Counted from the stretch's first letter, positions 16,329 to 24,216 are shown. The stretch is 27,537 nucleotides of DNA from JBOFDK01 sp051650305 (GCA_051650305.1 JBOFIT010000040.1:1-27537); one strand, 5' to 3'. The notes: generated by a model from the letters alone, not told the origin. Made by a program: numbers and translations.

Positions 16329-17438
16329 TCACTCCTTTATAAATTGTTTGATAATAGCTTCTAATGTTTCCCACTGCTCTTCCATATCTTTTACAAGTTT
16401 AAACTGTGTTCTTGCACGGTCTAAATTGTGGTGTTCTCTATGAATCTTAAAGTAAGTATCGCCTTCTAGGTAATCTGTCATGAAGCGCATACCACACTCC
16501 AGGATAATCACTTTTGAACCAATAAGTAAAGATTCAATCTCTTCTTTACCAAAGTCGTCTCCTACAACACTTAAGAAACCTTCAGCAAATACTTTGAAAC
16601 GTTCTGTCATAAAGTTGATTTTTGTTAAATCAATCTCATCTTCTTCCCCTGAGTTGGCACCAGTACGAATACAATCTCCAAAATCATAGGCACTAAACCC
16701 TGGCATAACTGTATCTAGATCAATGACACATACACCTTCTTGTGTTGTATTGTCTACCATAATATTATTGATTTTTGTATCATTATGTGTAACACGTAAT
16801 GGAATTTTGCCTGCTTCATAGAGCTTGATGAGTGCTTCTGTGTCTTTCTGACGGTCTTTGATAAAGGCTATTTCTTCTTCTACACATTGTACACGGTTTA
16901 CTGCATCTTTTTCTACTGCTTTGATGAAATTTTCGTATCTTTTTGGTGTATGGTGGAAATTAGGAATGGTTTCATCTAGTGTACTGGCATCAAAATCACT
17001 TAAATATTTTTGGAATACACCAAATGCCTTTGCACAATTGTAGAACACTTCATTGCTTGGTACAACATCATAAGACACTGTATCTTCAATAAAGATATAT
17101 GCCCTCCAATAGTAGCCTTCTTCATCAAGTACATATGCCTTCTGGCCTTTGGTCTTGATAACTGTAAGTACCTCTCTGTTGGCATCGCCACCTGCTGCTA
17201 CTACTTTTTCCCTTACATGCTCACAAACACGGCTGATGTTATCCATAAGCTTTACAGGATTTTTGAAGATTTGATGATTGATTCTTTGAACGATGTATTT
17301 TTCTCCTGCTTCTGTATAAGCTAAAAATGTATCATTTATATGCCCATTGCCTGTTGACTCAAACGCTTTTAATGTCCCCTCTATACAAAACTGTTCAAAG
17401 ACATTTCTGAATCCACTCTCTGTAACAACTGCTTTCAT
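16329..17438 (-). CDS. Sugar kinase of the phosphotransferase (APH) fold, N-acetylhexosamine 1-kinase-like
   Basis: A 369-residue protein of the aminoglycoside-phosphotransferase/choline-kinase fold, close in length and motifs to Bifidobacterium NahK (LnpB), which phosphorylates GlcNAc or GalNAc at C1. It shows the glycine-containing STGNGHINDTF opening, a lysine-free YIVQRIN nucleotide strand, the catalytic loop VTHNDTKINN (D220) and the metal motif VIDLDT (D240, D242). It starts on the base after the upstream stop (TAGATG) and lies 4 bases from galE. With the nucleotidyltransferase and epimerase beside it, it fits a hexosamine-1-phosphate salvage route. The exact sugar is inferred. Confidence 0.85.
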   Translation of the reverse strand: MKAVVTESGFRNVFEQFCIEGTLKAFESTGNGHINDTFLAYTEAGEKYIVQRINHQIFKNPVKLMDNISRVCEHVREKVVAAGGDANREVLTVIKTKGQKAYVLDEEGYYWRAYIFIEDTVSYDVVPSNEVFYNCAKAFGVFQKYLSDFDASTLDETIPNFHHTPKRYENFIKAVEKDAVNRVQCVEEEIAFIKDRQKDTEALIKLYEAGKIPLRVTHNDTKINNIMVDNTTQEGVCVIDLDTVMPGFSAYDFGDCIRTGANSGEEDEIDLTKINFMTERFKVFAEGFLSVVGDDFGKEEIESLLIGSKVIILECGMRFMTDYLEGDTYFKIHREHHNLDRARTQFKLVKDMEEQWETLEAIIKQFIKE

Positions 17439-18359
17439 CTATTTCCCCTCCCATAACTGTTTTGGATAAACACCTTGTTCTTGTAATGCCTGGATTGCTG
17501 CAACAACTACTGGCTTATCTTCTTTGTATGTAACACCATACCAACGGTCTTTTGAATGAAGTACTTCTACTGATGCTTCTTCTGCTTGAATAAGTGTATC
17601 TACAACACTTGGCAAGAAGAACTCTGATTTTAAAGGATTTTTAGGCACTGCATTTTGGAAGAATACGTTGTAATCCTTTTCTAAAGCTGCAAAGATACTT
17701 GGTGTGAATCCCCAAAGATTCATAGATACAATGCTTTCTTCACTTACTGGTGTCCATACATCACCTTCTAAGAATTGTGCTTGCCCTTCATGGTAGCCAA
17801 TGTGTGTACGCTCACAAATTGTCTTTAAGATACCATTTTCCGCTTCACATACACCACGTGCCACATGGCCATGCTCTGTTAATGTATTTTTAAGTGTATA
17901 CCCTACCATACCATAGCGATGCTTTGTGTCATCCTCTAATGTTTCTAATAAGCTATACATTTTTTGGAATGCTTCTGGTCCATAATAGTCATCTGCATTG
18001 ATAACTGCAAAGTTCTCATCCACAACATCTTTACACGCTAAGATTGCTTGGCCTGTTCCCCATGGCTTCTCTCTACCTTCTGGTAATGTACAACCTACTG
18101 GTACATTATTAATATCTTGGTATGCATAGACTGTCTCTACTACCTTTTCAATACGATTACCTACACACTCCTTGAAAGCTTCTTCATCTTGCTTCTTGAT
18201 AATCACAACAATTTTTTCAAACCCTGCCTTAAGTGCATCATAAATAGAAAAATCCATAATAACTTCACCATAAGAACCTATTGCATCAATTTGCTTTAGT
18301 CCTCCGTAACGACTCCCCATTCCTGCTGCCATAATTACAAGTACTGGTTTCTTTTTCAT
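17439..18359 (-). CDS. Sugar-1-phosphate nucleotidyltransferase (NTP_transferase family)
   Basis: A 306-residue protein with a Rossmann-like nucleotidyltransferase fold. The N-terminal signature AAGMGSRYGGLKQ (about 11-23) binds the nucleotide, VINADDYYG carries the metal aspartate, and EGREKPWGTGQA is the base/sugar region. Such enzymes join a sugar 1-phosphate to a nucleoside triphosphate. It is the first gene of an operon with an N-acetylhexosamine-kinase-like gene and galE, so the natural product is probably a UDP-N-acetylhexosamine. This replaces the uridylyltransferase used in the Bifidobacterium lnp pathway. AGGAAGGAG precedes the ATG. The promoter region contains repressor-like palindromes. 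Confidence 0.86.
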   Translation of the reverse strand: MKKKPVLVIMAAGMGSRYGGLKQIDAIGSYGEVIMDFSIYDALKAGFEKIVVIIKKQDEEAFKECVGNRIEKVVETVYAYQDINNVPVGCTLPEGREKPWGTGQAILACKDVVDENFAVINADDYYGPEAFQKMYSLLETLEDDTKHRYGMVGYTLKNTLTEHGHVARGVCEAENGILKTICERTHIGYHEGQAQFLEGDVWTPVSEESIVSMNLWGFTPSIFAALEKDYNVFFQNAVPKNPLKSEFFLPSVVDTLIQAEEASVEVLHSKDRWYGVTYKEDKPVVVAAIQALQEQGVYPKQLWEGK

Positions 18360-18422
18360 ATCGTAGCTCCTTCCTATTATTTATCATTAATATTATTTTA
18401 GTTATTTTTTACTTAATTTAAG

Positions 18423-18450
18423 TATATCTTTTTACTAAAAAAATGCAATA
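18423..18450 (-). promoter_or_regulatory. Promoter of nucleotidyltransferase-kinase-galE operon with embedded operator
   Basis: On the minus strand, TTGCAT (about 18449-18444) and TATACT (about 18427-18422) are 16 bases apart. The 13-bp palindrome TTTTTACTAAAAA (18429-18441) fills the spacer, an ideal place for a repressor to block polymerase. Confidence 0.6.
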
Positions 18451-18510
18451 TATTTTACTAAAATTATTTTATTTTTTTACTTTCTTTTACTAAATGTATT
18501 GTATTTTACT
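18429..18510. promoter_or_regulatory. Cluster of TTTTAnTAAAA operator-like palindromes
   Basis: Three palindromes built on TTTACTAAA lie between the divergent operon and lacI-type gene: 18429-18441 (13 bp, perfect around the central base), 18452-18464 (13 bp, perfect) and 18486-18494 (9 bp). Half-sites TTTTACT occur at 18504-18510 and TTTTTTAC near 18474-18481. Odd-length symmetry around one base is seen in some LacI/GalR family operators. The adjacent repressor gene is the obvious candidate protein. Confidence 0.65.
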
Positions 18511-18526
18511 CCATTAGCTTTATAAT
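18499..18526 (+). promoter_or_regulatory. Promoter of the lacI-type gene
   Basis: TTGTAT (18499-18504) and a perfect -10 TATAAT (18521-18526) at 16 bases. The spacer contains a TTTTACT half-site and a fuller operator copy lies just upstream, which suggests autoregulation. Confidence 0.65.
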
Positions 18527-18570
18527 AATAAAAAGAGAAGTACTTATAATTAGATAAAAGGAGTGGTCTC

Positions 18571-19569
18571 ATGGCTACTATAAAAGATATAGCAAATCAA
18601 GCAGGTGTATCTATCGCTACTGTATCTAGAGTTCTCAATCTCGATACAACACTTAATGTATCCGATGATACACGCAAGCGTATTTTCGAAGTTGCAGAAG
18701 CACTCGACTATACCCCCACTAAATCTCGCAAGTCCAAAAAAACAACTTATACTTTCGGCATCATTCATTGGTATACAGAAGAAGAACAACTCAGCGACCC
18801 TTACTACCTATCGATTCGTATTGGTGTAGAAAAACAATGTCAAAAACATCATATTCAGTTCCGCTTCATCCAATTAAACGAGCTACCAACTGCACTCTCT
18901 GACATCCACGGTGTTATTGCTATTGGTAAATTCGGAACAAATGAACTTAGTAAAATCCACGTATTGGACAAGCCTACTTTATTTGTTGACTCTTCCCCAA
19001 ATCCACAATGCTATGACAGTGTATTAGTGGACTTTGAAAGTGGTATCAAAGAAGCCTTATCTTATCTCTATGAACTTGGCCATCACAAAATAGCTTATAT
19101 AGGTGGCTCTGAATATGTGGATAACGGGTCAGAAATTTATAGTGACCCTAGAGAAATGACTTTCAAAAACTTCATGAGTGCCTTAGGCTTACTAGAAGAA
19201 AAGTGGATTCTAAAAGATTTATGTACACCTAATTCTGCCTATCACCTGATGCATCAATTATTAGACCAAAAAGATCTTCCAACAGCTGCATTTATTGCAA
19301 GTGACCCTATGGCGATAGGTGCTTACAAAGCTCTCTCTGAGAAAGGCTTACGTATTCCTGAAGATATGTGCATCATTGGCTTTGATGATATCCAAACAGC
19401 TAGATATTTGGTTCCTAGCCTTACAACAATCAAAGTGTATACTGAACTTATGGGAACAACCGCAGTAGATACCCTTTTAGAAAAACTTGAAAATAAGCGT
19501 TCTATTTGCAAAAAAGTTCTTTTACCTACATTTTTAATTAAGCGTGATAGTTGTTGCAAGCTTTCTTAA
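18571..19569 (+). CDS. LacI/GalR-family transcriptional repressor
   Basis: A 332-residue regulator. The N-terminal helix-turn-helix MATIKDIANQAGVSIATVSR and the LNLD hinge region are textbook LacI family. A periplasmic-binding-type ligand domain follows (about 62-332) with the LGHHKIAYIGG strand, the FIASDPMAIGAYKAL segment and the IIGFDDIQTARYLVPSLTTI signature. It should bind DNA as a dimer and respond to a sugar or sugar derivative. It is divergent from the nucleotidyltransferase-kinase-galE operon, and the shared 210-base gap holds several palindromes that fit its operator. AAAAGGAG lies upstream of the ATG. Confidence 0.95.
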   Translation: MATIKDIANQAGVSIATVSRVLNLDTTLNVSDDTRKRIFEVAEALDYTPTKSRKSKKTTYTFGIIHWYTEEEQLSDPYYLSIRIGVEKQCQKHHIQFRFIQLNELPTALSDIHGVIAIGKFGTNELSKIHVLDKPTLFVDSSPNPQCYDSVLVDFESGIKEALSYLYELGHHKIAYIGGSEYVDNGSEIYSDPREMTFKNFMSALGLLEEKWILKDLCTPNSAYHLMHQLLDQKDLPTAAFIASDPMAIGAYKALSEKGLRIPEDMCIIGFDDIQTARYLVPSLTTIKVYTELMGTTAVDTLLEKLENKRSICKKVLLPTFLIKRDSCCKLS

Positions 19570-19596
19570 TACTATTAACTTCTATCTATCGCATTC

Positions 19597-19646
19597 AAAT
19601 AAGGGCACTTTACTAAATGTCTATTTTTAGTAAAGTGCCCTTATTT
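19597..19646. terminator. Bidirectional terminator of lacI-type gene and ytxC
   Basis: A 21-bp perfect stem (19597-19617 with 19626-19646) with an 8-base loop lies between two convergent genes, with A-rich and T-rich arms on the outside. Both arms carry the TTTACTAAA/TTTAGTAAA core seen in the operator cluster. Confidence 0.9.
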
Positions 19647-19660
19647 AGCGTTTATCGCAT

Positions 19661-20509
19661 TTATTTTGTCTCTTTGCAATATTCACACCCTGTACAATAA
19701 CTCATATGCCCTTCAAAAATAAGTTCTAATGTACTTATAAATTGCTTATTTGTATATTTTTCCTTTTGATGAATGATTAGATTTTTCGGCGCTACTGTAA
19801 TGAATATATTCATCAGTAAATCTTCCATACGTAAATCACCGTCTTCTAGCATTTCATCACAATAGCGTGTGATATACTCTTTCGTTACATCCTTCTTGTC
19901 TGTATTCAATAGTCCCATCTCTCCTTGTTTCTTAGGAATGAGATGTAAAGTTTTTTCACTAGATTTATAATGACTTCTAGATTGTATAATCAGACTAATA
20001 CACTCCAAGTATTCTTTTTCGGTTCTATATTCCTCAATGGTATGGTCCATTAAATCCTTTAAAATGGTCGTATACTTAGCAGTTCTAAACTGAATCCATC
20101 CTTCTATGTGCAACTGCCCGTATTTCTCCAATTCATGTAAGATTGGCACATAAATGACATAGTAGGAAATATACGATACGCCTTCTTCCTTGGTCATATA
20201 ATGGTTTGCTATAAAAAGTTCCTGCAGAAACTCTCGGTCTTTCTTCGTCAGATCCATTTGGAGCCCTAAATACTTCTTTCCAAAGGTACGAATCACTTGC
20301 TCTTGTACCATATCACTTGCTATATTCGCTACTTGCTGCAAAATCTCTTCGCGGTCTTTTTTCGTATAACTAAACTTATACGTGGTTATATCGCCATTTT
20401 TCTCTAGCGTACACTTCTTTTTATCTAATGCCTGAATGGCCACAAGCTTGTTGATTTTCTCTTCTATTTTTTCCGGATAATGTTGGGTTGATAAGTTAAA
20501 TGATGTCAT
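19661..20509 (-). CDS. ytxC: YtxC-family putative sporulation protein
   Basis: A 282-residue protein that resembles the YtxC family (putative sporulation protein, function unknown). The match rests on the central WIQFRTAKYTTILKDLMDHT and EYRTEKEYLECISLII segments and the C-terminal pattern NIFITVAPKNLIIHQ followed by a predicted FEGHM strand. It has no signal peptide or clear membrane helix. The C-terminus has a small CTGCEYC cluster that could bind metal. An ATG at 20524 is possible, but it overlaps GGAGGG, which is correctly placed 7 bases before the ATG at 20509. It is encoded alone, convergent with the lacI-type gene. Confidence 0.8.
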   Translation of the reverse strand: MTSFNLSTQHYPEKIEEKINKLVAIQALDKKKCTLEKNGDITTYKFSYTKKDREEILQQVANIASDMVQEQVIRTFGKKYLGLQMDLTKKDREFLQELFIANHYMTKEEGVSYISYYVIYVPILHELEKYGQLHIEGWIQFRTAKYTTILKDLMDHTIEEYRTEKEYLECISLIIQSRSHYKSSEKTLHLIPKKQGEMGLLNTDKKDVTKEYITRYCDEMLEDGDLRMEDLLMNIFITVAPKNLIIHQKEKYTNKQFISTLELIFEGHMSYCTGCEYCKETK

Positions 20510-20617
20510 CTCTTCGCCCTCCATATTCTCTATTTTAATATATGAAGAGTGCTTATACTTCTTGCATTGTCCGTAGTCGTCTCATCCTTAAAACTAAAGT
20601 ATACCTCCCTTATTTTT

Positions 20618-20658
20618 TGTATAATAAAAGGACTATCCACATAGTGAGATAGTCCTTT
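20618..20658 (-). terminator. Terminator of hslO
   Basis: An 11-bp perfect stem AAAGGACTATC and its complement (20627-20637 with 20648-20658), ten bases past the hslO stop, followed on the minus strand by a T/A-rich tail. It ends the methyltransferase-hslO unit. Confidence 0.85.
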
Positions 20659-20668
20659 ACACGCCTCA

Positions 20669-21547
20669 TTAAAGAGATGCTAAGATATCTTTAATTTCAG
20701 GTTTGTCAAATTTATATTTTGTATTGCAGTAGTGACATACAAGTTCTACATCGTCTTGATCATCTTCTACGATTTCTGAAAGTTCTTTTTTACCAAGGCT
20801 AATAAGACCTCTCTCCATACGTGGACGTGAACAATCACACTTAAACTGTACTGGTGTCTCTTCCATCATCTCTACATCATCACCGAGTAACATCTTGATA
20901 ATCTCTTCTACTGTTTTTCCTTGCTCTAAGCATTGTGTAACCGATGTAAAGTTTTTAAGTCTCTCTTCTAGTTCTGTAATCGCTTCATCTGGTGTAAATG
21001 GAAGTACCTGAATGATAAAACCGCCTGCTTGTCTTACAGAGTAGTCACGGTCTACAAGAACACCAAGTGCTACTACTGAATTCACCTGCTCTGATTCTGC
21101 AAAGTAAAGTGCGAAGTCTTCTGCGATCTCACCTGATAATAGTGGCACTTGCCCTACATAAGGTTCCTTCATGCCCATATCTTTAATAACTGTTAAGTCA
21201 CCCATACCGATGGCATTGCACACATCTAATTTTCCTTGTGCATTAAGAGGCATGTCCACTACTGGTACATAAGGATAGCCCTTAATGTTACCATGTGCAT
21301 CTGCTTCTACCACGATTCCCTTCATCGGACCGTCACCTTTTATAGATACGCCCACTCGGTCTTTTGTATTTTTAAGCATAGCACCCATCATGGCTGCTCC
21401 TGTCATGGTACGCCCAAGTGCTGCTGTTACTACTGGTGATGTCCCATGTGCTTTTGTCGCTTCATTTACAGCTTCTGTTATATTGGTTGCAAAAAATCTA
21501 AAGTGTTTTGCTTTGTCTGTTCCTCTAATTACGTAATTTTTCATCAT
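20669..21547 (-). CDS. hslO: Redox-regulated chaperone Hsp33
   Basis: A 292-residue cytoplasmic holdase. The four redox cysteines that bind zinc in the reduced, inactive state are present: C237 and C239 (CDC) and C271 and C274 (CHYC). Under oxidation they form disulfides, release zinc, and unlock substrate binding. The N-terminal VIRGTDKAKHFRFFATN and the GRTMTGAAMMGAMLK helix are typical. Two adjacent ATG codons start the frame; AAAGGAG is 5 or 8 bases away, so the exact start is ambiguous by one residue. It lies 17 bases after a methyltransferase gene and is probably co-transcribed. Confidence 0.97.
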   Translation of the reverse strand: MMKNYVIRGTDKAKHFRFFATNITEAVNEATKAHGTSPVVTAALGRTMTGAAMMGAMLKNTKDRVGVSIKGDGPMKGIVVEADAHGNIKGYPYVPVVDMPLNAQGKLDVCNAIGMGDLTVIKDMGMKEPYVGQVPLLSGEIAEDFALYFAESEQVNSVVALGVLVDRDYSVRQAGGFIIQVLPFTPDEAITELEERLKNFTSVTQCLEQGKTVEEIIKMLLGDDVEMMEETPVQFKCDCSRPRMERGLISLGKKELSEIVEDDQDDVELVCHYCNTKYKFDKPEIKDILASL

Positions 21548-21564
21548 CTATTCTCCTTTACTCC

Positions 21565-22341
21565 TTAATCACAACTATATACTTTACCTTCTACAGCTCT
21601 TTCCCTTGCTACGAAAGTCATACGCTCTGTTGTATCACTATAAGCTTTGTCTGTGTAATCATCATATACACCGACAAGCTCCATGCCAGCTTCTTCTATA
21701 AGCATGGTTACATCTTCTACTGTATACGCTTTTTGATGGTGTACTTCTTCAGTACGCACATACTTACCATCTTCATCTTCTATAAAGAAAGTCACACCGA
21801 ACTCATTGGTCTTCGTTTCTTCATCATAATAGTTTTCCCAAATATAAGCAGCATCTTCAGTCTGCTGTGCAAAAACGCGATCGCCTAACACATTTTTATA
21901 TTTGTGTGGTGTCACCATATCAAAAATAAACAACCCACCTTTTTCTAAGTAGTTGTTTACCCATTTAAATGTACTTAAAACTTTCTCTTTATCTGTAAGG
22001 TAATTCAAACTATCACATGTACTACAAACCACATCTACTGTACCGTAAAGTTCAAATTCACTCATATCTTGAAGAAGGTATAAAATATCCAGTTCTTTTT
22101 CCATTGCATTTTCTCTAGCAACCATGAGCATCTCATAGGAACCATCAATGCCTATAACATCTGTACCGCTTTCTGCAAAAAGCTCGCACATCTTACCTGT
22201 TCCGCATCCAAGGTCACAAATAAGTTTTAGGTCTATTCCCTCTTTTTCTATGGTTTTACTGATAAATTGCATCCATCTCTCATAAGGGGTATCTTCCATA
22301 AAACTATCATACACTGCAGCAAAATCATTATATATTTCCAC
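21565..22341 (-). CDS. Class I SAM-dependent methyltransferase
   Basis: A 258-residue methyltransferase with the SAM motif I LICDLGCGTGKMCELF (about 40-55), motif II IGIDGSYEMLMVA, and a post-motif CSTCDSLNYL. The C-terminal part carries a beta insertion (EVHHQKAYTVED) common in small-molecule methyltransferases. The substrate is unknown. The frame opens with GTG codons at 22350, 22344 and 22341. The first lies inside the GAGGTGA ribosome site, so I take the third (spacing 8 from GAGG). It has its own promoter and is followed by hslO. Confidence 0.88.
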   Translation of the reverse strand: MEIYNDFAAVYDSFMEDTPYERWMQFISKTIEKEGIDLKLICDLGCGTGKMCELFAESGTDVIGIDGSYEMLMVARENAMEKELDILYLLQDMSEFELYGTVDVVCSTCDSLNYLTDKEKVLSTFKWVNNYLEKGGLFIFDMVTPHKYKNVLGDRVFAQQTEDAAYIWENYYDEETKTNEFGVTFFIEDEDGKYVRTEEVHHQKAYTVEDVTMLIEEAGMELVGVYDDYTDKAYSDTTERMTFVARERAVEGKVYSCD

Positions 22342-22380
22342 CACTGTCACCTCTTTATCTGTCTTTTGTTCTCACAAAGA

Positions 22381-22409
22381 ATTGTACACTACACGTCAAG
22401 TGGTTGCAA
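22381..22409 (-). promoter_or_regulatory. Promoter of methyltransferase-hslO
   Basis: TTGCAA (22409-22404), a 17-base spacer and TACAAT (22386-22381) on the minus strand, about 40 bases before the gene. Confidence 0.65.
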
Positions 22410-22440
22410 ATGTAATTTTAAGACAAATTTACACACCGCA

Positions 22441-22484
22441 AAGGGCACAGCGCATTCCTCATTTGGAACTGGCCTGTGCCCCTT
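22441..22484 (-). terminator. Hairpin after the zinc-ribbon membrane gene
   Basis: A 10-bp stem with one bulge (22441-22450 with 22474-22484) and a long loop, 18 bases past the stop codon at 22503. The T-run after it is poor, so termination may be weak or factor-assisted. Confidence 0.55.
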
Positions 22485-22502
22485 ATCCTTTTTCCTACTC
22501 TG

Positions 22503-23312
22503 CTACTTTTCTATCTTATAATGCCCTGATGCCGCGTTTACTTTAATCCTTACTTTATACTTTCCTGCGGTGTCTGCTTTTATCAGTATTTCTTCTTTGT
22601 AATCGCCTACTTCATAAAGTTTCTCATAGATGACTTGATCCTCTGGGTCTTCCACTACGAGTTGGATACTTCCTTTCTCAAGCTCCACATCTACATCTAA
22701 TGCAAGTTCTTCATCTGCTTCTAGTTTGAAGCTTCTACTTTCATTGCCTATTTTGTACTGAAAAGTTGCTTGCATTTTATCGAAAGTATTCATCTCTAAT
22801 TGCATGATGGCTACATTATTCATATCTGCAATACCTATTGTCACCATCGCTCCTACCACAAGAATCATAATCCCAATATAGGTTCCACCGATAATCGCTA
22901 GCGGTTTAATGATATTTGTCTTTGTTGTCACTTTGGTTGCCGTCTCTACTTCTTCCATTTCTTCTACTTTATTGCCACAGTATGGGCAGTATGTCATATT
23001 GCTTTTCACTGCATTTTTACAGACATGGCATATCTTTTCAAAAAGACTTTTACAGTTCGGACAAAGATTATAATCTTCCTTTACTGATTCACCACAGTTA
23101 GAACAGTGGTATTGTTTCTTTGCACTATTTCTAACCACTAGATAAATCACAAGCCCCATAAGATTAGGTACTAAGATAACAACTGCTGTCCACAGACCTG
23201 CATTCATCCCCATTGCTTTTGCATCCTTATAAACGACGCGTCCTAAGGCTATAAGTACACCTACTACGGTGCACACCATTAAACTCATTACAACCATTAC
23301 ACTTGTTGGCAT
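22503..23312 (-). CDS. Membrane protein with double zinc ribbon
   Basis: A 269-residue membrane protein of unknown function. Two N-terminal helices (about 5-25 and 38-60) with a PLD-nuclease-N-like WTAVVILVPNLMGLVIYLVVRN segment are followed by four CxxC knuckles (CSNC, CPNC, CHVC, CPYC) forming two zinc ribbons (about 70-115). A third helix (about 135-160) and an extracytoplasmic beta-rich C-terminal domain follow. Start: GTG at 23321 and ATG at 23318 overlap the upstream stop but sit too close to AAGGAG; ATG at 23312 has an 8-base spacing. It is third in the ECF sigma operon, so it may sense or execute an envelope response. This is inference only. Confidence 0.8.
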   Translation of the reverse strand: MPTSVMVVMSLMVCTVVGVLIALGRVVYKDAKAMGMNAGLWTAVVILVPNLMGLVIYLVVRNSAKKQYHCSNCGESVKEDYNLCPNCKSLFEKICHVCKNAVKSNMTYCPYCGNKVEEMEEVETATKVTTKTNIIKPLAIIGGTYIGIMILVVGAMVTIGIADMNNVAIMQLEMNTFDKMQATFQYKIGNESRSFKLEADEELALDVDVELEKGSIQLVVEDPEDQVIYEKLYEVGDYKEEILIKADTAGKYKVRIKVNAASGHYKIEK

Positions 23313-23317
23313 ATCCA

Positions 23318-23659
23318 TCACTCCTTCTCGATTTCCTCTTGATTTTTCTTTTCTTTACAATAAATCGTTGTCATTAAAAAGATAAGTATAGGTACTTGTG
23401 TCATTCCTAAAAGCGCCAGTGTCAATGTCACCACAGCTTTTGTATCCCGTACAAAGAGAAAGCCTATACATCCACTTACCAAAGTAAGGATCGTACTCAT
23501 GATGACACCTAGTACTACCGGTGCATTCTCCTTTAGAAACGCTTTCTTTTCTTGTCTTTCTTCTACTTGTCTTCTAGCCAGTGTGACTAAAGTCGCACTC
23601 GCTTTTACTTCTACATCTCCTAATTCACCAAGCAACTTATCTAATTGCTGTTCATTCAT
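23318..23659 (-). CDS. Small two-helix membrane protein next to an ECF sigma factor
   Basis: A 113-residue protein with a charged, cytoplasmic N-terminal helix (MNEQQLDKLLGELGDVEVKA...), two membrane helices (about 43-66 and 74-96) and a short charged tail. No zinc-binding anti-sigma motif (HxxxCxxC) is present and I do not recognise the family. The ATG at 23659 has GAGGAGGG upstream; a longer frame exists but lacks a ribosome site. It overlaps the sigma gene stop by 8 bases and is translationally coupled to it. By position it is the best anti-sigma candidate, but nothing in the sequence proves this. Confidence 0.75.
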   Translation of the reverse strand: MNEQQLDKLLGELGDVEVKASATLVTLARRQVEERQEKKAFLKENAPVVLGVIMSTILTLVSGCIGFLFVRDTKAVVTLTLALLGMTQVPILIFLMTTIYCKEKKNQEEIEKE

Positions 23660-24164
23660 ACGTTCCCTCCTCACTGAGCAGTTTTTTAAGTTTCTGCCTT
23701 CCATCATAAACTCTGGATTTCACCAGCTTTTCTTCTATACCAAGCATCTCTGCCGTATCTTTATAACTAAGTCCTTCTGCAAATACAAGTACTAATGGCA
23801 ACTTGTATTTATCTGGCAAATCTTTAAGCTGTGTCAGAAGCTGCCCCATGGCCTCTTCTTTTAAAAAGCTATCTTCTACACTTTCAGCCTCCTCCGAAGC
23901 ATATAGCACTTCTTGGTCGAGTTGCGTGAAGCGTGCAAGCTCTCTTCTTAGTTTTCTCAGTTTATCTCGGTATCTATTAACCGCTATTTGGGTGAGCCAT
24001 GGATAAAAATCTCGTTCTTGGCCATATGTATCCCATTTCTCTATGGCCTTTACCCATGTATCTTGAAAAAGCTCTTCTGCTCGGTCTTTGTTTTTTTCTA
24101 GATATAAACATAAACGATACAATCTGTCTTTATGCTCATAAATGAGCTTTTCTATCTCCACCAT
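23652..24164 (-). CDS. ECF sigma factor (RNA polymerase sigma-70 family)
   Basis: A 170-residue ECF sigma factor. Region 2 (about 5-70) has the RAEELFQDTWVKAIEKWDTY segment and FYPWLTQIAVNRYRD that contact core and the -10. Region 4 (about 108-160) has LPLVLVFAEGLSYKDTAEML and EEKLVKSRVYDGRQKLKKLL, the -35-binding helix-turn-helix. It heads a coupled three-gene operon with two membrane proteins. The ATG has AAGGAGG only 3 bases away, so the neighbouring GTG at 24161 is also possible. An ECF-like promoter upstream suggests autoregulation. Confidence 0.93.
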   Translation of the reverse strand: MVEIEKLIYEHKDRLYRLCLYLEKNKDRAEELFQDTWVKAIEKWDTYGQERDFYPWLTQIAVNRYRDKLRKLRRELARFTQLDQEVLYASEEAESVEDSFLKEEAMGQLLTQLKDLPDKYKLPLVLVFAEGLSYKDTAEMLGIEEKLVKSRVYDGRQKLKKLLSEEGTYE

Positions 24165-24194
24165 GCCCCTCCTTCCTGCCTTTCACTTTTATAT

Positions 24195-24216
24195 ACGATT
24201 ATACTTCTTAAAAGTT
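24195..24216 (-). promoter_or_regulatory. ECF-type auto-promoter candidate
   Basis: On the minus strand, CCAAC (AAC at 24216-24214) and CGTATA (CGT at 24197-24195) are separated by 16 bases, the AAC-N16-CGT layout of many Firmicute ECF promoters. A TATAAT also lies in the spacer, but without a good -35, so a sigma-A promoter is less likely. Confidence 0.55.

Noticed and set aside
17010..17324. 104-residue plus-strand frame opposite the hexosamine kinase
   Set aside because: Antisense shadow of a conserved gene, Cys/Phe/Tyr-rich, without a ribosome site.
18360..18570. CRISPR-like or tandem repeat array
   Set aside because: The repeated TTTTACTAAA units are irregularly spaced, short and palindromic, as expected for operators rather than CRISPR repeats.
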